Part shown: positions 7,496 to 16,324 of the stretch, in pieces
How the letters are laid out: each line of letters opens with the position of its first letter
How positions within the stretch are numbered: position 1 is the first letter of the stretch
DNA from: Bacillota bacterium
Lineage (GTDB): Bacteria; Bacillota; Clostridia; Christensenellales; SZUA-584
Direction of reading: 5' to 3'
Assembly: GCA_023391105.1 (NCBI GenBank)
Contig: JAEWBO010000025.1
Location: forward strand, 1-64,000
DNA: 64,000 nt
Notes under the pieces: model-generated
The model's database searches: none
What the model was told of the DNA's origin: nothing
Seen by the model: the letters and a program-made list of their open reading frames with translations, nothing else
Made by a program: the position numbers and the translations under genes

Positions 7496-9271
7496 TCAAG
7501 CAGGCTCTGTTGCCGTCGGTTCCGGGGCAGGGGTATCTGGCGCTGGCGTTTCAGGCGCTGGCGTTTCAGGCGCTGGCGGCGGTGCAGCCGCAGCAGCCTT
7601 GCGCGCCTCCACAGCACTTTGGAACGATGCGAAATATGCGTTAAATTCATCGACCGCCGCGTAAACGGGCGGTATTGTGATGCTGACGTCTTCGGTGTTT
7701 TTCACCCCAGCCACGCCGCGAAGGTTTGCGATGCGGTTCTGGAAATCCGACAGTTCCTCCGGGGAGATAAAAGCTGTGCTGGCGTTTACATAGCCTTCGG
7801 CGTTTGCGGCCGTGTTAAGAGCCAATGTGACCGCATTCCGTTTTTCCTGAGCCAGCGCTAAGAGCGTATCCAAGTCGTCGGCATTGTTGATCTTGATTGT
7901 CACGCCGAAGATGTCCTTAACAAGGCTGCGCGTCTGGCTAAAATCCACGCCCCAGAAGCTGGTTCCGTCGATGTTCAAAAAACCGCCGGGCAGTGTGTGG
8001 CGCTGGATGGATTCAAGATCCACCTTCATCGCAAACGCCGCAAGTGAGGCGATCTGCTTAAGCGTTAAGTCGGTATATATGTTGCCTGTCACAGCCGAAT
8101 AGATAGCAGGAATATCGCCAAGCTGCCCGGTGCTTTTGATTTCGTTGAATATAGCGAGTATCATGCGCTGCTGGCGGTCCACACGGGCGATGTCACTGCT
8201 GCCATGGCGCTGGCGGCAATAGTCGAGCACCTTCTGACCGTCTAAATGCTGAAATCCTTTTTCGATTTTGCGTCCGCACATATTGACATCAATATCCACG
8301 TCGTATTCAAGGCCGCCGATGGCGTTGACCACTTCCTTCACGACGTTCATATCAAAGCAGACATAGTTGTTGACAGGCACACCGCCGAGCACCATGGACA
8401 CCGTTTTCATCGCATATTCAAAGCCGTTTTTGTTGTAGCCGCCGCCCGAGGAAAAAGCGGTATTGATTTTGTCGCGATGATCCTGGTTATATATCCATAC
8501 GTAGCTGTCACGCGGCAATGAAATCATGCAAACGTCGTTGGTTTCAAAATCGATGGACATCAGCAGCATGGTGTCGGTACGAAACGTTTGCCAATTGGCG
8601 CGCTCCAAGCTCTCGTCGATACCCAAAACAAGAATGTTGACGCGGTTCTTCATAAAATCGAGATCAGCCTGCTGCAACAGCAGGTCGTATGGGTCGGGCG
8701 TGGGCGTGGAGGCTTCGGTGGCGGAAGCGCTGGGTTCAGGGGTGGGCGCAGGCGTTTCTGAGGGCTTTACAACGGCCACCTCAGTATTCTGGAAAGCGGA
8801 GGCGTTGTCGAAAAAGGCGCCATAGGCGATATCTCCCGCGTAAACAAGCCCTGCCAGGAGCGCGGCAAGCAGCGTATATTTGATGATTTGCACAGGAACA
8901 TAGCTTTGTTTTGCGCGCTTTACCAGACGCCGCTCATGCTTTTGCTCTTGCCGATATGCTTTTCTCTCCGGTGCGGAGAGGGATAGGTAATTCTTATTAC
9001 GCTCAATCTTGTCGGTGGGAGCCTGTGCTTTGTCTTTTTGTTTTTGAGCTCTTTCGGCGTCCAGAAACACTCTCTTCTCATTCCGGGACATTTGTGCAAG
9101 CTCTTGTCTGCGTGCCTGTTTTGCCTCGACGGCGTTCTGTTTTTCCTTTTGCGCAAGCACACGCAGCGCCGCGATTTTTTGTTTATCCTGCATGCGCCGC
9201 TGATTTTTGACTACGGCACTGCTTTTATCCCCTTTAGCGGCCTTGTTTTCTCCGCTTTGTCTATTTTTCAT
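7496..9271 (-). CDS. LytR-CpsA-Psr (LCP) family cell-wall glycopolymer ligase
   Basis: 591 residues from the ATG at 9271, chosen over an in-frame start ten codons upstream because AAGGAG lies 8 nt before it. A highly charged Lys/Arg/Gln-rich cytoplasmic region (about residues 1-126) precedes one membrane segment (127-152) and an extracellular LCP domain (from about 210: NILVLGID, FRTDTMLL, SLPRDSYVWI). The C-terminus is a Pro/Ala/Thr/Glu tail with three imperfect PAPETPA-type repeats. LCP proteins transfer teichoic-acid or polysaccharide precursors from undecaprenyl carriers onto peptidoglycan. The long basic N-terminus is unusual. It is the last gene after mreC and mreD. Confidence 0.92.
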   Translation of the reverse strand: MKNRQSGENKAAKGDKSSAVVKNQRRMQDKQKIAALRVLAQKEKQNAVEAKQARRQELAQMSRNEKRVFLDAERAQKQKDKAQAPTDKIERNKNYLSLSAPERKAYRQEQKHERRLVKRAKQSYVPVQIIKYTLLAALLAGLVYAGDIAYGAFFDNASAFQNTEVAVVKPSETPAPTPEPSASATEASTPTPDPYDLLLQQADLDFMKNRVNILVLGIDESLERANWQTFRTDTMLLMSIDFETNDVCMISLPRDSYVWIYNQDHRDKINTAFSSGGGYNKNGFEYAMKTVSMVLGGVPVNNYVCFDMNVVKEVVNAIGGLEYDVDIDVNMCGRKIEKGFQHLDGQKVLDYCRQRHGSSDIARVDRQQRMILAIFNEIKSTGQLGDIPAIYSAVTGNIYTDLTLKQIASLAAFAMKVDLESIQRHTLPGGFLNIDGTSFWGVDFSQTRSLVKDIFGVTIKINNADDLDTLLALAQEKRNAVTLALNTAANAEGYVNASTAFISPEELSDFQNRIANLRGVAGVKNTEDVSITIPPVYAAVDEFNAYFASFQSAVEARKAAAAAPPPAPETPAPETPAPDTPAPEPTATEPA

Positions 9272-9322
9272 TAATATCTCCTTGGCGGCGAGGCCGCCCA
9301 AATCAAAACACCAATTTGAAGA

Positions 9323-9847
9323 TTACAGCAGCCTTTTGATATCGTCGATATACTTGGGCCGCATCGCGGGAGATCTGTAGATCCGCCTGAAAAGCATATG
9401 CACAAGCAGCATACAGACTCCGGTAACCAAAGTTTCGGGGAGGATATAGCGTATAAACATATACGGAAAAGAAAAGCTGTACCCGAGCATATAGACGACC
9501 AAAGCACTGATCAGCTCCTTGATAAAATAAGCGCTTACTGTAAACAGGAATGGCACAAGATAGTTATCCATATAGCGCATTTGATTGCTTGCAAAGTACA
9601 AAAGGGAGCCTGTTAAAAACAACGGTATCGTGTAGGAACCGATCATACCTGTAAACATGATATCCAGCCCAATACCGCATATTCCGCCGACAACGGCGCC
9701 GAGCATGCTTTTCTCCAGCAGCGCGATGGAAACCATTGTGCAGATCAACAGATCCGGCGCGATACCCATCACATTGAGATTCACAAAAACCGTGCCCGTC
9801 AGTATCAAATTGATGATGACGGCGGCAAACAGCATGATAAATCTCAT
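9323..9847 (-). CDS. mreD: Rod shape-determining protein MreD
   Basis: 174 residues, almost entirely hydrophobic with five to six predicted membrane helices, short loops and a basic C-terminus. This is the size and texture of MreD. Its start overlaps the mreC stop (ATGA), implying translational coupling. MreD sits in the membrane with MreC, RodA and PBP2 in the elongasome that drives sidewall peptidoglycan synthesis. Sequence conservation in this family is low, so the call rests mainly on position and hydropathy. Confidence 0.88.
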   Translation of the reverse strand: MRFIMLFAAVIINLILTGTVFVNLNVMGIAPDLLICTMVSIALLEKSMLGAVVGGICGIGLDIMFTGMIGSYTIPLFLTGSLLYFASNQMRYMDNYLVPFLFTVSAYFIKELISALVVYMLGYSFSFPYMFIRYILPETLVTGVCMLLVHMLFRRIYRSPAMRPKYIDDIKRLL

Positions 9848-10698
9848 TGGAGCGCCTCTTCAATATTAACAGGCTTGGACGTAATGATCGTCACCTCTTC
9901 AAGATGGTTAAAATCTACCCAGGGCTTTACAATGGCTTCGTTTCTCATGCCATCATTGCTTTGGCTGACCTCAACAACCTCGCCGATAGGGATTCCTTTG
10001 GGGAACGTGTCGGTGAGCCCGGAGGTAATAATCTTATCGCCCGGCATCAAATCGGCATCGAACGGCAATTTGCCGAGCGTGAGCAGAGCGTCTTCGTCAC
10101 CTGCTGTGTTGGAGCCGTTGATGGTTCCGGTGTCGCGCGTGCGCTCCACGATACCCGACACACCGCTTAACGAATCGATGATGGCGAGCACGCGGCTGTA
10201 GTTTGCACCTGTTTTGACCACACGGCCGACGAGACCGTCCCCGTTGACAACGGGCATGTTCACTTTGATACCATCGGCCATGCCTACATCGATGATAAAC
10301 ATGTTAAACCAATGTCCCGGTGCTTTACCGATGACATGGGCGGATTTAATTTCAAGGTTTTTCGTGGTGGCATCAAAATTAAGGAGCTCTTTAAGCCTGT
10401 CGTTTTCGGCTTTTACTTCGTTGTAGTCCGCAAGCTGGCCTTCAAGCTCGGCCACCCTCGCCTCAAGCTGCAGGTTGTCTGCCTGCAAATCGCTTCCCGA
10501 AAAAATGCGCCCGAAGAAACCGCCGATAGCGTCCGTCGCGGAATAAAGCGCTTTTTGCACAGGTGAAAAAATGCTGCCGAGTACGCTCTCCGTACCGGAC
10601 ATATTGTTGCTTCCTGCCGTAATGACCAGCACCACAAGCAATATAATGACCACAATGATGGTGACCATCAAGGGCCGGTTGCGCCATAAGTTCAGCAT
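9844..10698 (-). CDS. mreC: Rod shape-determining protein MreC
   Basis: 284 residues: a short cytoplasmic start, one membrane helix (about 9-28), a coiled coil (about 70-100, many E/L/A heptads) and a beta-rich extracellular domain with the MreC landmarks GRVVKTGANYSRVL and P-G-D-K-I-I-T-S-G. MreC scaffolds the elongasome outside the membrane. Usually mreB precedes mreC, but here mreC is the first gene, under its own promoter and with GGAGGAG upstream of the ATG. mreB is not in the window. Confidence 0.95.
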   Translation of the reverse strand: MLNLWRNRPLMVTIIVVIILLVVLVITAGSNNMSGTESVLGSIFSPVQKALYSATDAIGGFFGRIFSGSDLQADNLQLEARVAELEGQLADYNEVKAENDRLKELLNFDATTKNLEIKSAHVIGKAPGHWFNMFIIDVGMADGIKVNMPVVNGDGLVGRVVKTGANYSRVLAIIDSLSGVSGIVERTRDTGTINGSNTAGDEDALLTLGKLPFDADLMPGDKIITSGLTDTFPKGIPIGEVVEVSQSNDGMRNEAIVKPWVDFNHLEEVTIITSKPVNIEEALQ

Positions 10699-10717
10699 AG
10701 CTCCTCCTGTGTCAGGT

Positions 10718-10745
10718 ATTATATCATAAAACGATTCATTGTAAA
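10718..10745 (-). promoter_or_regulatory. SigA-type promoter of mreC-mreD-LCP
   Basis: On the minus strand a TTTACA -35 box (10740-10745) and a perfect TATAAT -10 box (10718-10723) are separated by 16 bp. The predicted start lies about 10-15 nt before the mreC ribosome binding site. Confidence 0.75.
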
Positions 10746-10810
10746 ACCAAGCCTTAAGTTGTTCACAATTTGTCCACGACCCGCCGATGCATACGTCAGC
10801 GGGGGATATA

Positions 10811-10859
10811 AATAAAAAAAGAAGCCCCTTCGCGCCGCAATAAGCAGCAGCGAAGGAGC
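10811..10859 (-). terminator. Terminator of the ABC transporter operon
   Basis: A 10-bp stem with one mismatch (10850-10859 with 10824-10833) followed on the minus strand by a T-rich tract (complement of 10811-10822). It lies just after the permease stop at 10870. Confidence 0.82.
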
Positions 10860-10869
10860 AAGTGGCACC

Positions 10870-13494
10870 TTATAAGGCTTCATCCTTGAGCGCATCGATG
10901 ATGTTCTCTCTTTTGATCTTGTGCGTCGAATAAAGCATCGTGGCAAACACGATGATGAGCAGCATCAGCACGGCAAAGCCGTAGCTTTCCCAAGGCAGCG
11001 TAAAGCCGGATATCAGAACGCTCTGCTGCATCGTGTATAGCAGATACGATATCGCCACGCTGACGGGCAACCCAAACAGCAGCGCTTTCAGACCGTAAAA
11101 AACACTCTCGAAGCGAACCATGCGGTTGAACCCGCCGGGCGTCATGCCCACGGAGCGCAGCATAGCGAACTCACGCCGCCTTAGCGCGATATTGGTGGAG
11201 ACCGTGTTGAATATGTTCGCGATACATATCAGACTGATGAGTATGATAAACCCATAGACGAACACGCCGAGGAACGTATTGAGGCTTTGCTGCGAACGAT
11301 TCGCGCTCTGTATGTTATAAACGTAGTAGCTGGAAGACGGCAATGCATGCAGCACCTGGCTTAGTTGCTTTTCGAGCATTTGATCGTCTGACGTTGTGAC
11401 AAAGATCGTGCTGTCCAAACTCTCCGGCGTCAGGCTGTTAGTGGACGAGACCACAGCGTGAAATACCTCCTCTGAAACGACAAGCGTGACGTTGGTGAGA
11501 CTTTGTGTCAGTGTGCCCATGGGGCGCTTGTCCGTGATCGCGCCGATGGTCAGTGCAGCGGCATCGTCTCTGTGTTCGGGACCGGTGTAAAAGGACAGCT
11601 CGTCGCCCTTTTGAACATTCAATATATCACCTGAAATCTTTGTGAGTTTTTCGTCACTCATCGAGTAGTAGGACTGCCCATAATTGATGAGTATCGCTTT
11701 GGGAGACGCTGTGTCGGCGAAATCCTGCGGCGACACGCCCAGCGAATCTGCATAAGCGCGAAAGCTTTCTTCGTCCAGTGCGACCAGATCCGCGCCGAAT
11801 GAGCTGGAATCATCGATTTCACCGTAAACTTTCTTTGCCGATTCACTGAGCAAATCTTCACTGATACTGATATTACCGCCGCGTCTCATGGTTTGCGTGT
11901 GGCCTGTCACGAGATCCAGCGAAGCGATGCTTTCGTTCGTGCTGTCCTGCTGTGTATCGGAAACATTTGAATATGAGACGGAGATGTCGTAATTATAACC
12001 ATCTTCCGTGACACCATATATCGATTGCGTCATGGAGGCATACATAGACACTGTCAAAAAAAGCACGATGCTGATGGTCAGAGATACGATGGTCGCGCGG
12101 TATTTCTTGCGGCTGCGCTTTAAATTTTTAAGGGCGACAGTGGCTTCAAACCCGAACAGCGCACGCGTCAGCCCCGACGTTTTCACAGCGCGGCGGGAGA
12201 GCCTTAAATCCTGCGAGAGCCGGATGGCGTCGATGGGGGTGACTCTGGACGCGCGCCTTGCCGGTACATATACGGAAATGAATATGGTGATGGCTGCGAG
12301 CACGATGGTTGCGCCCACGCTCCACAGCGGCACAACCAAATCCAGCGTCATGCCCTCGGATACGTTGAAAAAGCTGTCAAGCAGCGGTTGTATCGCCGTC
12401 AGTGTGACGGCCATGCCGCCGATGCCTGCGAGCAAGCCAAACGGTATGCCAATCAATCCGATAATAAAACCTTCATAGTACATGCTGTAGCGCTTCTGAC
12501 GCTTGGTGGCGCCCACGCTGGACAGCAGCCCGAGCTGCCGCGAGCGTTCGGACACGGAAATCGCAAACGAATTATAGATCAGCGACACGGAGGCGAGCAT
12601 GATGACAAGAACGATAATACCCGCAAAGGCGTACAGGAACGTCAGCACGTTGTCGTGGCTGACCACGCCGTAATAGCGAAGCAGCTCGTTGTGAAATTCG
12701 ACACCGCCTTGCGCCTGTGCTTGATTTGCGATGCTCTCCACTTCGCTAAAAATGTCATTGCTGACCGTTTTCATCGTCAGAAACGCGTCAACCTTGTCAC
12801 TTGGGGAAAGCGCCGATGTATCAAGGTAGCCAAGCACGCCGCAGCCTGCCGACCAGCTTTGTTCAAAGGTGGGGCGTGTCATGATTCCTACGATGGTAAA
12901 CTGGCCTTCGGATTGGGGCACCAGCATTTCGTCAAGCGTGCGTTCCGTACCGTCTTCATTGTAAATATAGTTAAGGCCGGGTGAGTCGGATAAATCATCA
13001 CCTGCGGCATTCACACGTTTGCCCCACGAAAGGTCAAGTGTGTCGCCGATGCTGTAAGAGACGCCTGCGCTGTTATCAATCGTTTCCGAAATCACGACCT
13101 CGCCATTGTTTTGAGGCAACCGACCCTCAAGCAATTTCACAGACATTTGTTCATAGCCGTTTTCACTGTATTGTCTAACCAGAAGATACGGTTTGCTTTC
13201 ATTGACAGAGCCTTCGAGCACCGAATAGCCAAGGTCGCGCGAGATAACGATGCTGTCAAGGTTTTCGTTGCCTGTGATTGTCTCAACGTTTTGCATCAGT
13301 ACGCCTTGTATCTCGGCGTGCCAGTTGCCGTCTGACGCGATGGTGTCGCGCTGGATGAGGCTCACAAACGACGAAAAAAAGACCGACACAGCGGTGAGCA
13401 TCGCGGCAGATATGATGACGCCAATGATGGTCACAATCGTACGTTTTTTGTTACGCTTGAGGCTTTTTAGCGTAAAGCTTCGCATAACGTTCAT
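10870..13494 (-). CDS. ABC transporter permease with two FtsX domains
   Basis: 874 residues. A first membrane helix (about 18-40) is followed by a large extracellular domain (about 45-280) and three helices (to about 400). The whole topology then repeats, with a second extracellular region (about 480-745) and three final helices containing the FtsX sequence RRREFAMLRSVGMT. This duplicated MacB/FtsX layout is used for export of lipoproteins and peptides or for antibiotic-peptide detoxification. Its start overlaps the ATPase stop by 4 bp. Together with the adjacent histidine kinase and regulator it forms a sensing-and-response module. Confidence 0.92.
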   Translation of the reverse strand: MNVMRSFTLKSLKRNKKRTIVTIIGVIISAAMLTAVSVFFSSFVSLIQRDTIASDGNWHAEIQGVLMQNVETITGNENLDSIVISRDLGYSVLEGSVNESKPYLLVRQYSENGYEQMSVKLLEGRLPQNNGEVVISETIDNSAGVSYSIGDTLDLSWGKRVNAAGDDLSDSPGLNYIYNEDGTERTLDEMLVPQSEGQFTIVGIMTRPTFEQSWSAGCGVLGYLDTSALSPSDKVDAFLTMKTVSNDIFSEVESIANQAQAQGGVEFHNELLRYYGVVSHDNVLTFLYAFAGIIVLVIMLASVSLIYNSFAISVSERSRQLGLLSSVGATKRQKRYSMYYEGFIIGLIGIPFGLLAGIGGMAVTLTAIQPLLDSFFNVSEGMTLDLVVPLWSVGATIVLAAITIFISVYVPARRASRVTPIDAIRLSQDLRLSRRAVKTSGLTRALFGFEATVALKNLKRSRKKYRATIVSLTISIVLFLTVSMYASMTQSIYGVTEDGYNYDISVSYSNVSDTQQDSTNESIASLDLVTGHTQTMRRGGNISISEDLLSESAKKVYGEIDDSSSFGADLVALDEESFRAYADSLGVSPQDFADTASPKAILINYGQSYYSMSDEKLTKISGDILNVQKGDELSFYTGPEHRDDAAALTIGAITDKRPMGTLTQSLTNVTLVVSEEVFHAVVSSTNSLTPESLDSTIFVTTSDDQMLEKQLSQVLHALPSSSYYVYNIQSANRSQQSLNTFLGVFVYGFIILISLICIANIFNTVSTNIALRRREFAMLRSVGMTPGGFNRMVRFESVFYGLKALLFGLPVSVAISYLLYTMQQSVLISGFTLPWESYGFAVLMLLIIVFATMLYSTHKIKRENIIDALKDEAL

Positions 13495-14174
13495 TTGCGC
13501 ATCACCTCATCCTTGACAATATGCCCGTCTTCAATGTGCAGGATGCGGTCTGCCTGAAGCGCGATATCCATATCGTGCGTGATGAGTATCAGCGTTTGCG
13601 CAAACTGCTTGTTGGAAAGGCGCAGCAAAGCGATGATCTCCGCGCTGTTCTTGCTGTCAAGGTTGCCCGTGGGCTCGTCGGCGAGCATCAGCGCCGGGCT
13701 GTTAATCAGCGCGCGGCCGATGGAGACGCGCTGCTGCTGACCGCCAGAAAGCTGATTCGGCAGGTGCTTTTTGCGATCCTCAAGCCCCAGCATGGAAAAT
13801 ATATCGCTGATCTGCTTTTTATCCGGCTTGCGTCCGTCAAGCAGCAGCGGCAGCGTCATGTTTTCTTCCACGTCTAGCACAGGAATCAGGTTATAAAACT
13901 GATAAATGAGACCCACCTGGCGGCGGCGAAAAATCGCAAGGCGCGTTTCATTGAGCGCGTAGATATCTGTATTGTCCACGAGTACTTTGCCCGAAGTGGG
14001 GCGGTCCACACCGCCCAAAATGTGAAGCAGCGTGCTTTTGCCCGAGCCGGATGAACCGACAATGGCCACAAACTCACCCTTCTGTACGCTGAAAGATACG
14101 TTATCGAGCGCGCGGACGGTGGCTTCGCCGCTGCCGTAAACTTTGCTTAGGTTTTCAACTTTTAAAATTTCCAT
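13491..14174 (-). CDS. ABC transporter ATP-binding protein (MacB/LolD/BceA type)
   Basis: 227 residues with Walker A GSSGSGKST (about 38-46), Q-loop, signature LSGGQQQRV, Walker B ALMLADEPTG and switch histidine THD. The DEPTGNLDS string is typical of the MacB/LolD/BceA class that pairs with FtsX permeases. It energises the permease it overlaps (ATGA). About 100 bp upstream lies an inverted repeat also found before the response regulator gene. Confidence 0.95.
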   Translation of the reverse strand: MEILKVENLSKVYGSGEATVRALDNVSFSVQKGEFVAIVGSSGSGKSTLLHILGGVDRPTSGKVLVDNTDIYALNETRLAIFRRRQVGLIYQFYNLIPVLDVEENMTLPLLLDGRKPDKKQISDIFSMLGLEDRKKHLPNQLSGGQQQRVSIGRALINSPALMLADEPTGNLDSKNSAEIIALLRLSNKQFAQTLILITHDMDIALQADRILHIEDGHIVKDEVMRK

Positions 14175-14273
14175 GGCGTTTACTCCTCATTCTTTGTATA
14201 AGCGCTGATTAAATATGAGATGCTTTATACCGCCATGATAAACACTTAATATGACATGTCGGTGACGCTTAGT
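14175..14273 (-). promoter_or_regulatory. Promoter region of the ABC transporter operon
   Basis: The spacer between the kinase and ATPase genes. On the minus strand a TATAAA box (complement of 14224-14229) is a plausible -10 element, with a weak -35. AGGAG precedes the ATPase ATG. Further TGAC/GTCA half-sites (14251-14276) crowd next to the main operator-like repeat. Confidence 0.45.
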
Positions 14274-14289
14274 GTGACTGTTTTGTCAT
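14274..14289 (-). promoter_or_regulatory. Putative response-regulator binding site 1 (ABC operon)
   Basis: The 16-mer GTGACTGTTTTGTCAT is an inverted repeat (TGAC/GTCA) and matches 13 of 16 positions with the 16-mer at 16002-16017 before the regulator gene. It overlaps the stop codon of the kinase gene and lies about 100 bp upstream of the ATPase start, as expected for an activator site of a Bce-like system. Inferred from sequence only. Confidence 0.5.
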
Positions 14290-15275
14290 TTTGGGAAACG
14301 GACAGTAAATACGCTGCCGCCCTGCGGATGATTGGCCGCGTCGATGGTGCCGTTTTGCCCTGTGACAATTGCGGCCGCCATGGCAAGACCGATGCCCACG
14401 CTGTCGTCCGAGGCGTTTTTGCCGCGATAGAAGCGGCTGAACACGTGGGGAAGATCCGCTAAGTCAATACCCGCCCCGCTGTCCCGAACGAGAATCTGAG
14501 TGTAAAGCGGATTGGACGCGCAAACGATGCTGAGCTGCCCGCCTTCGGGCGTATGCTCCACGCAGTTTTTGAGAATGTTGACAAGCGCCTCCGCCGTCCA
14601 GTTTTCATCACAACGCAGCATCACGCCGCCATCTTTCACGGTCAGTGTCTGGTTTTTAATTTCGATAGGGATGAGCAGCGGTGCGCATGCTTTCCCCAGA
14701 AGCGTTTTGGCAGATACAGAGGCGAGCTTGAACGTCACGGTTTTGGCATCCAGCTTGGAGAGCTTTAAAAGTGACGACACGAGCCATTGAATGCGTTCCA
14801 GCTGCGCGCGCTGCCGGTCTGTGAATTCGCGGCGCTTTTCTTCAGGAAGTTGCGCGTCGCAGAGCAGATCGGTCATCATAAACATAGATGTGAGCGGCGT
14901 TTTGAGCTGATGAGAAATGTCTGAAAGCGCGTTTTGCAGCGCCGCTTTATCGCGCAGAAGCATGTCGTTTTGTTCGCGCAGCATCACGGTGACCTTATAA
15001 AGCTCGCTCTTCAAAATGGACAGCTCGCCCTCAACGTTGTCTCTTACGTCCAGTGCGTAATCACCGCTGTTGATTCTTTTTAAATAGCTGCTGAGCTTCG
15101 CGATTTGGGCATACCGCCGCCGTGTGAATATAAGGAAGATCATAATAAAAAGAAAGCTTGTGCTCAACGCCACAACACCCGCCGAGACAGACAATACAAA
15201 CCCGGCAACGGAACAAAGCGCCGCAAGAATCAGCAGAAAGACAATGAGCCGTTTGATTTCAGAGTTACGCAGCAT
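14286..15275 (-). CDS. Sensor histidine kinase, BceS-like intramembrane-sensing type
   Basis: 329 residues from the ATG at 15275, which directly follows the regulator stop and has GGCGGGTG upstream; an in-frame ATG 24 bp earlier is less likely. Two membrane helices (about 10-31 and 34-50) are joined by almost no extracellular loop, the mark of kinases that sense through a partner transporter. A phosphoacceptor motif SHQLKTPL follows (His122), then HATPase_c boxes N (LVNILKNCVEHT), G1 (DSGAGID) and G2 (GIGLAMA). It probably phosphorylates the adjacent regulator in response to the state of the FtsX transporter. Confidence 0.93.
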   Translation of the reverse strand: MLRNSEIKRLIVFLLILAALCSVAGFVLSVSAGVVALSTSFLFIMIFLIFTRRRYAQIAKLSSYLKRINSGDYALDVRDNVEGELSILKSELYKVTVMLREQNDMLLRDKAALQNALSDISHQLKTPLTSMFMMTDLLCDAQLPEEKRREFTDRQRAQLERIQWLVSSLLKLSKLDAKTVTFKLASVSAKTLLGKACAPLLIPIEIKNQTLTVKDGGVMLRCDENWTAEALVNILKNCVEHTPEGGQLSIVCASNPLYTQILVRDSGAGIDLADLPHVFSRFYRGKNASDDSVGIGLAMAAAIVTGQNGTIDAANHPQGGSVFTVRFPK

Positions 15276-15276
15276 G

Positions 15277-15957
15277 CTAATCACCCGCCTTATAGCCAAG
15301 ACCGCGAACTGTCTGAATCAGCTTGGGGCTTTGCGGATCGTCCTCGATCTTTTCTCGCAGGCGCTTGACATAAACGGTTAATGTGTTATCGTTCACAAAG
15401 TCGCCCGCGATATCCCAGATGCCCTCCAGCAGCTGTGTGCGCGAGAGCACCTGTCCCGGATGCACGGCGAGCGTTAACAGCAGCCGGTATTCGAGCGCGG
15501 TGAGCAGCACCTCGGTGCTGTTTTTCCATACACGTGCCTGACGCGTGTTGATGACGATATCGCCGATATGCAATTCATCCTTGGTGTCTTCGGTCTTCTC
15601 GGCGCGGCGCAATACCGTGCGCAAGCGGGACAATAGCTCGCGTATGCGAAAAGGCTTTGTGATATAGTCGTCGGCGCCCATATCGAGCCCCATCACCACG
15701 TTGACTTCGTCGTCACAGGCGGTGAGGAATACGACAGGCGTATCGCTATGTGCCTTAATGCGCCGGCAGATGTCATAACCGCTGCCGTCCGGCAGCGAAA
15801 GGTCCAGAATCGCGATATCAAAATGCGATGCGTTTACCGCCTTCTCAGCCTGCTCCGCGTTGTAGCAAACGATCACGTCGTAGCCTTCCTGCCGCAGCGT
15901 GTATTCAAGACCCATCACGATTGTTTTATCGTCTTCGACGAGCAGTGCCGTTTTCAT
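15277..15957 (-). CDS. OmpR/PhoB-family response regulator
   Basis: 226 residues. The receiver domain has the acidic pair D9/D10, phosphoacceptor D52 (ILDLSLPDG) and Lys near 101 (TKPF). A winged-helix DNA-binding domain ends in the usual RGLGY motif. The ATG is preceded by GGGTGATG. It is first in the regulator-kinase pair that precedes the ABC genes, and likely controls both itself and the transporter through the shared inverted repeat. Confidence 0.95.
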   Translation of the reverse strand: MKTALLVEDDKTIVMGLEYTLRQEGYDVIVCYNAEQAEKAVNASHFDIAILDLSLPDGSGYDICRRIKAHSDTPVVFLTACDDEVNVVMGLDMGADDYITKPFRIRELLSRLRTVLRRAEKTEDTKDELHIGDIVINTRQARVWKNSTEVLLTALEYRLLLTLAVHPGQVLSRTQLLEGIWDIAGDFVNDNTLTVYVKRLREKIEDDPQSPKLIQTVRGLGYKAGD

Positions 15958-16001
15958 TCATCATCACCCGTTTCATTATAGCTTTTTATGACCGCTTTTG
16001 C

Positions 16002-16017
16002 ATGACGTTTTTGTCAT
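16002..16017 (-). promoter_or_regulatory. Putative response-regulator binding site 2 (autoregulation)
   Basis: ATGACGTTTTTGTCAT is an inverted repeat ATGAC/GTCAT with a 6-nt centre, about 45 bp upstream of the regulator ATG. It lies just before a TATAAT box (complement of 15975-15980) and resembles the site at 14274-14289. Confidence 0.5.
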
Positions 16018-16112
16018 ATTTGGTACAGGAAGAGAGATGGGCGCTGGCAGTGCGGTGCCTTTGGGCAGAATTTTTGTTCATAGATTCTTCCGCGTGATAT
16101 TGATAAATTGAG

Positions 16113-16141
16113 TTGCTTTAGTGAATCCGCATTGATATAAT
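16113..16141 (+). promoter_or_regulatory. SigA promoter of the folT riboswitch transcript
   Basis: TTGCTT (16113-16118), a 17-bp spacer and TATAAT (16136-16141) place the transcription start shortly before the tetrahydrofolate aptamer. Confidence 0.75.
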
Positions 16142-16159
16142 GAAGTATCTTGATATAAG

Positions 16160-16256
16160 TGCAGAGTAGATTTTGTGCGTAAAGTGCCCTGGGATGGGAT
16201 GTCGCCCGGGGACGAAAGGCTTAAAAAGCCTGCGGTACAAGGTCGCGTCCGCTGCT
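16160..16256 (+). ncRNA. Tetrahydrofolate (THF) riboswitch
   Basis: The leader contains the conserved THF-aptamer blocks in order: GAGTAGA (16164-16170), GTGCGTAAAGTGCC, GGGATGTCG (16196-16204), a GC-rich hairpin with GGGGACGAA, GCCTGCGGT, and the closing CGTCCGCTGC, with terminal GCAG/CTGC pairing. The downstream gene is a folate-type ECF S component, the classic target. A pyrimidine stretch after the aptamer (about 16263-16278) can pair with the purine-rich ribosome binding site at 16306-16315. There is no terminator, so translational control is likely. Confidence 0.92.
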
Positions 16257-16324
16257 ATGGAGAACCTTTCTTTCTCTTAATAGCGTGTCTTTGCGTATAT
16301 TCAAGGGAAGGAGGTTTTTTTTGT

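Noticed and set aside
16175..16324. 50-residue N-terminal extension of FolT
   Set aside because: It would be translated from inside the THF aptamer; the ATG at 16325 has a strong ribosome binding site.
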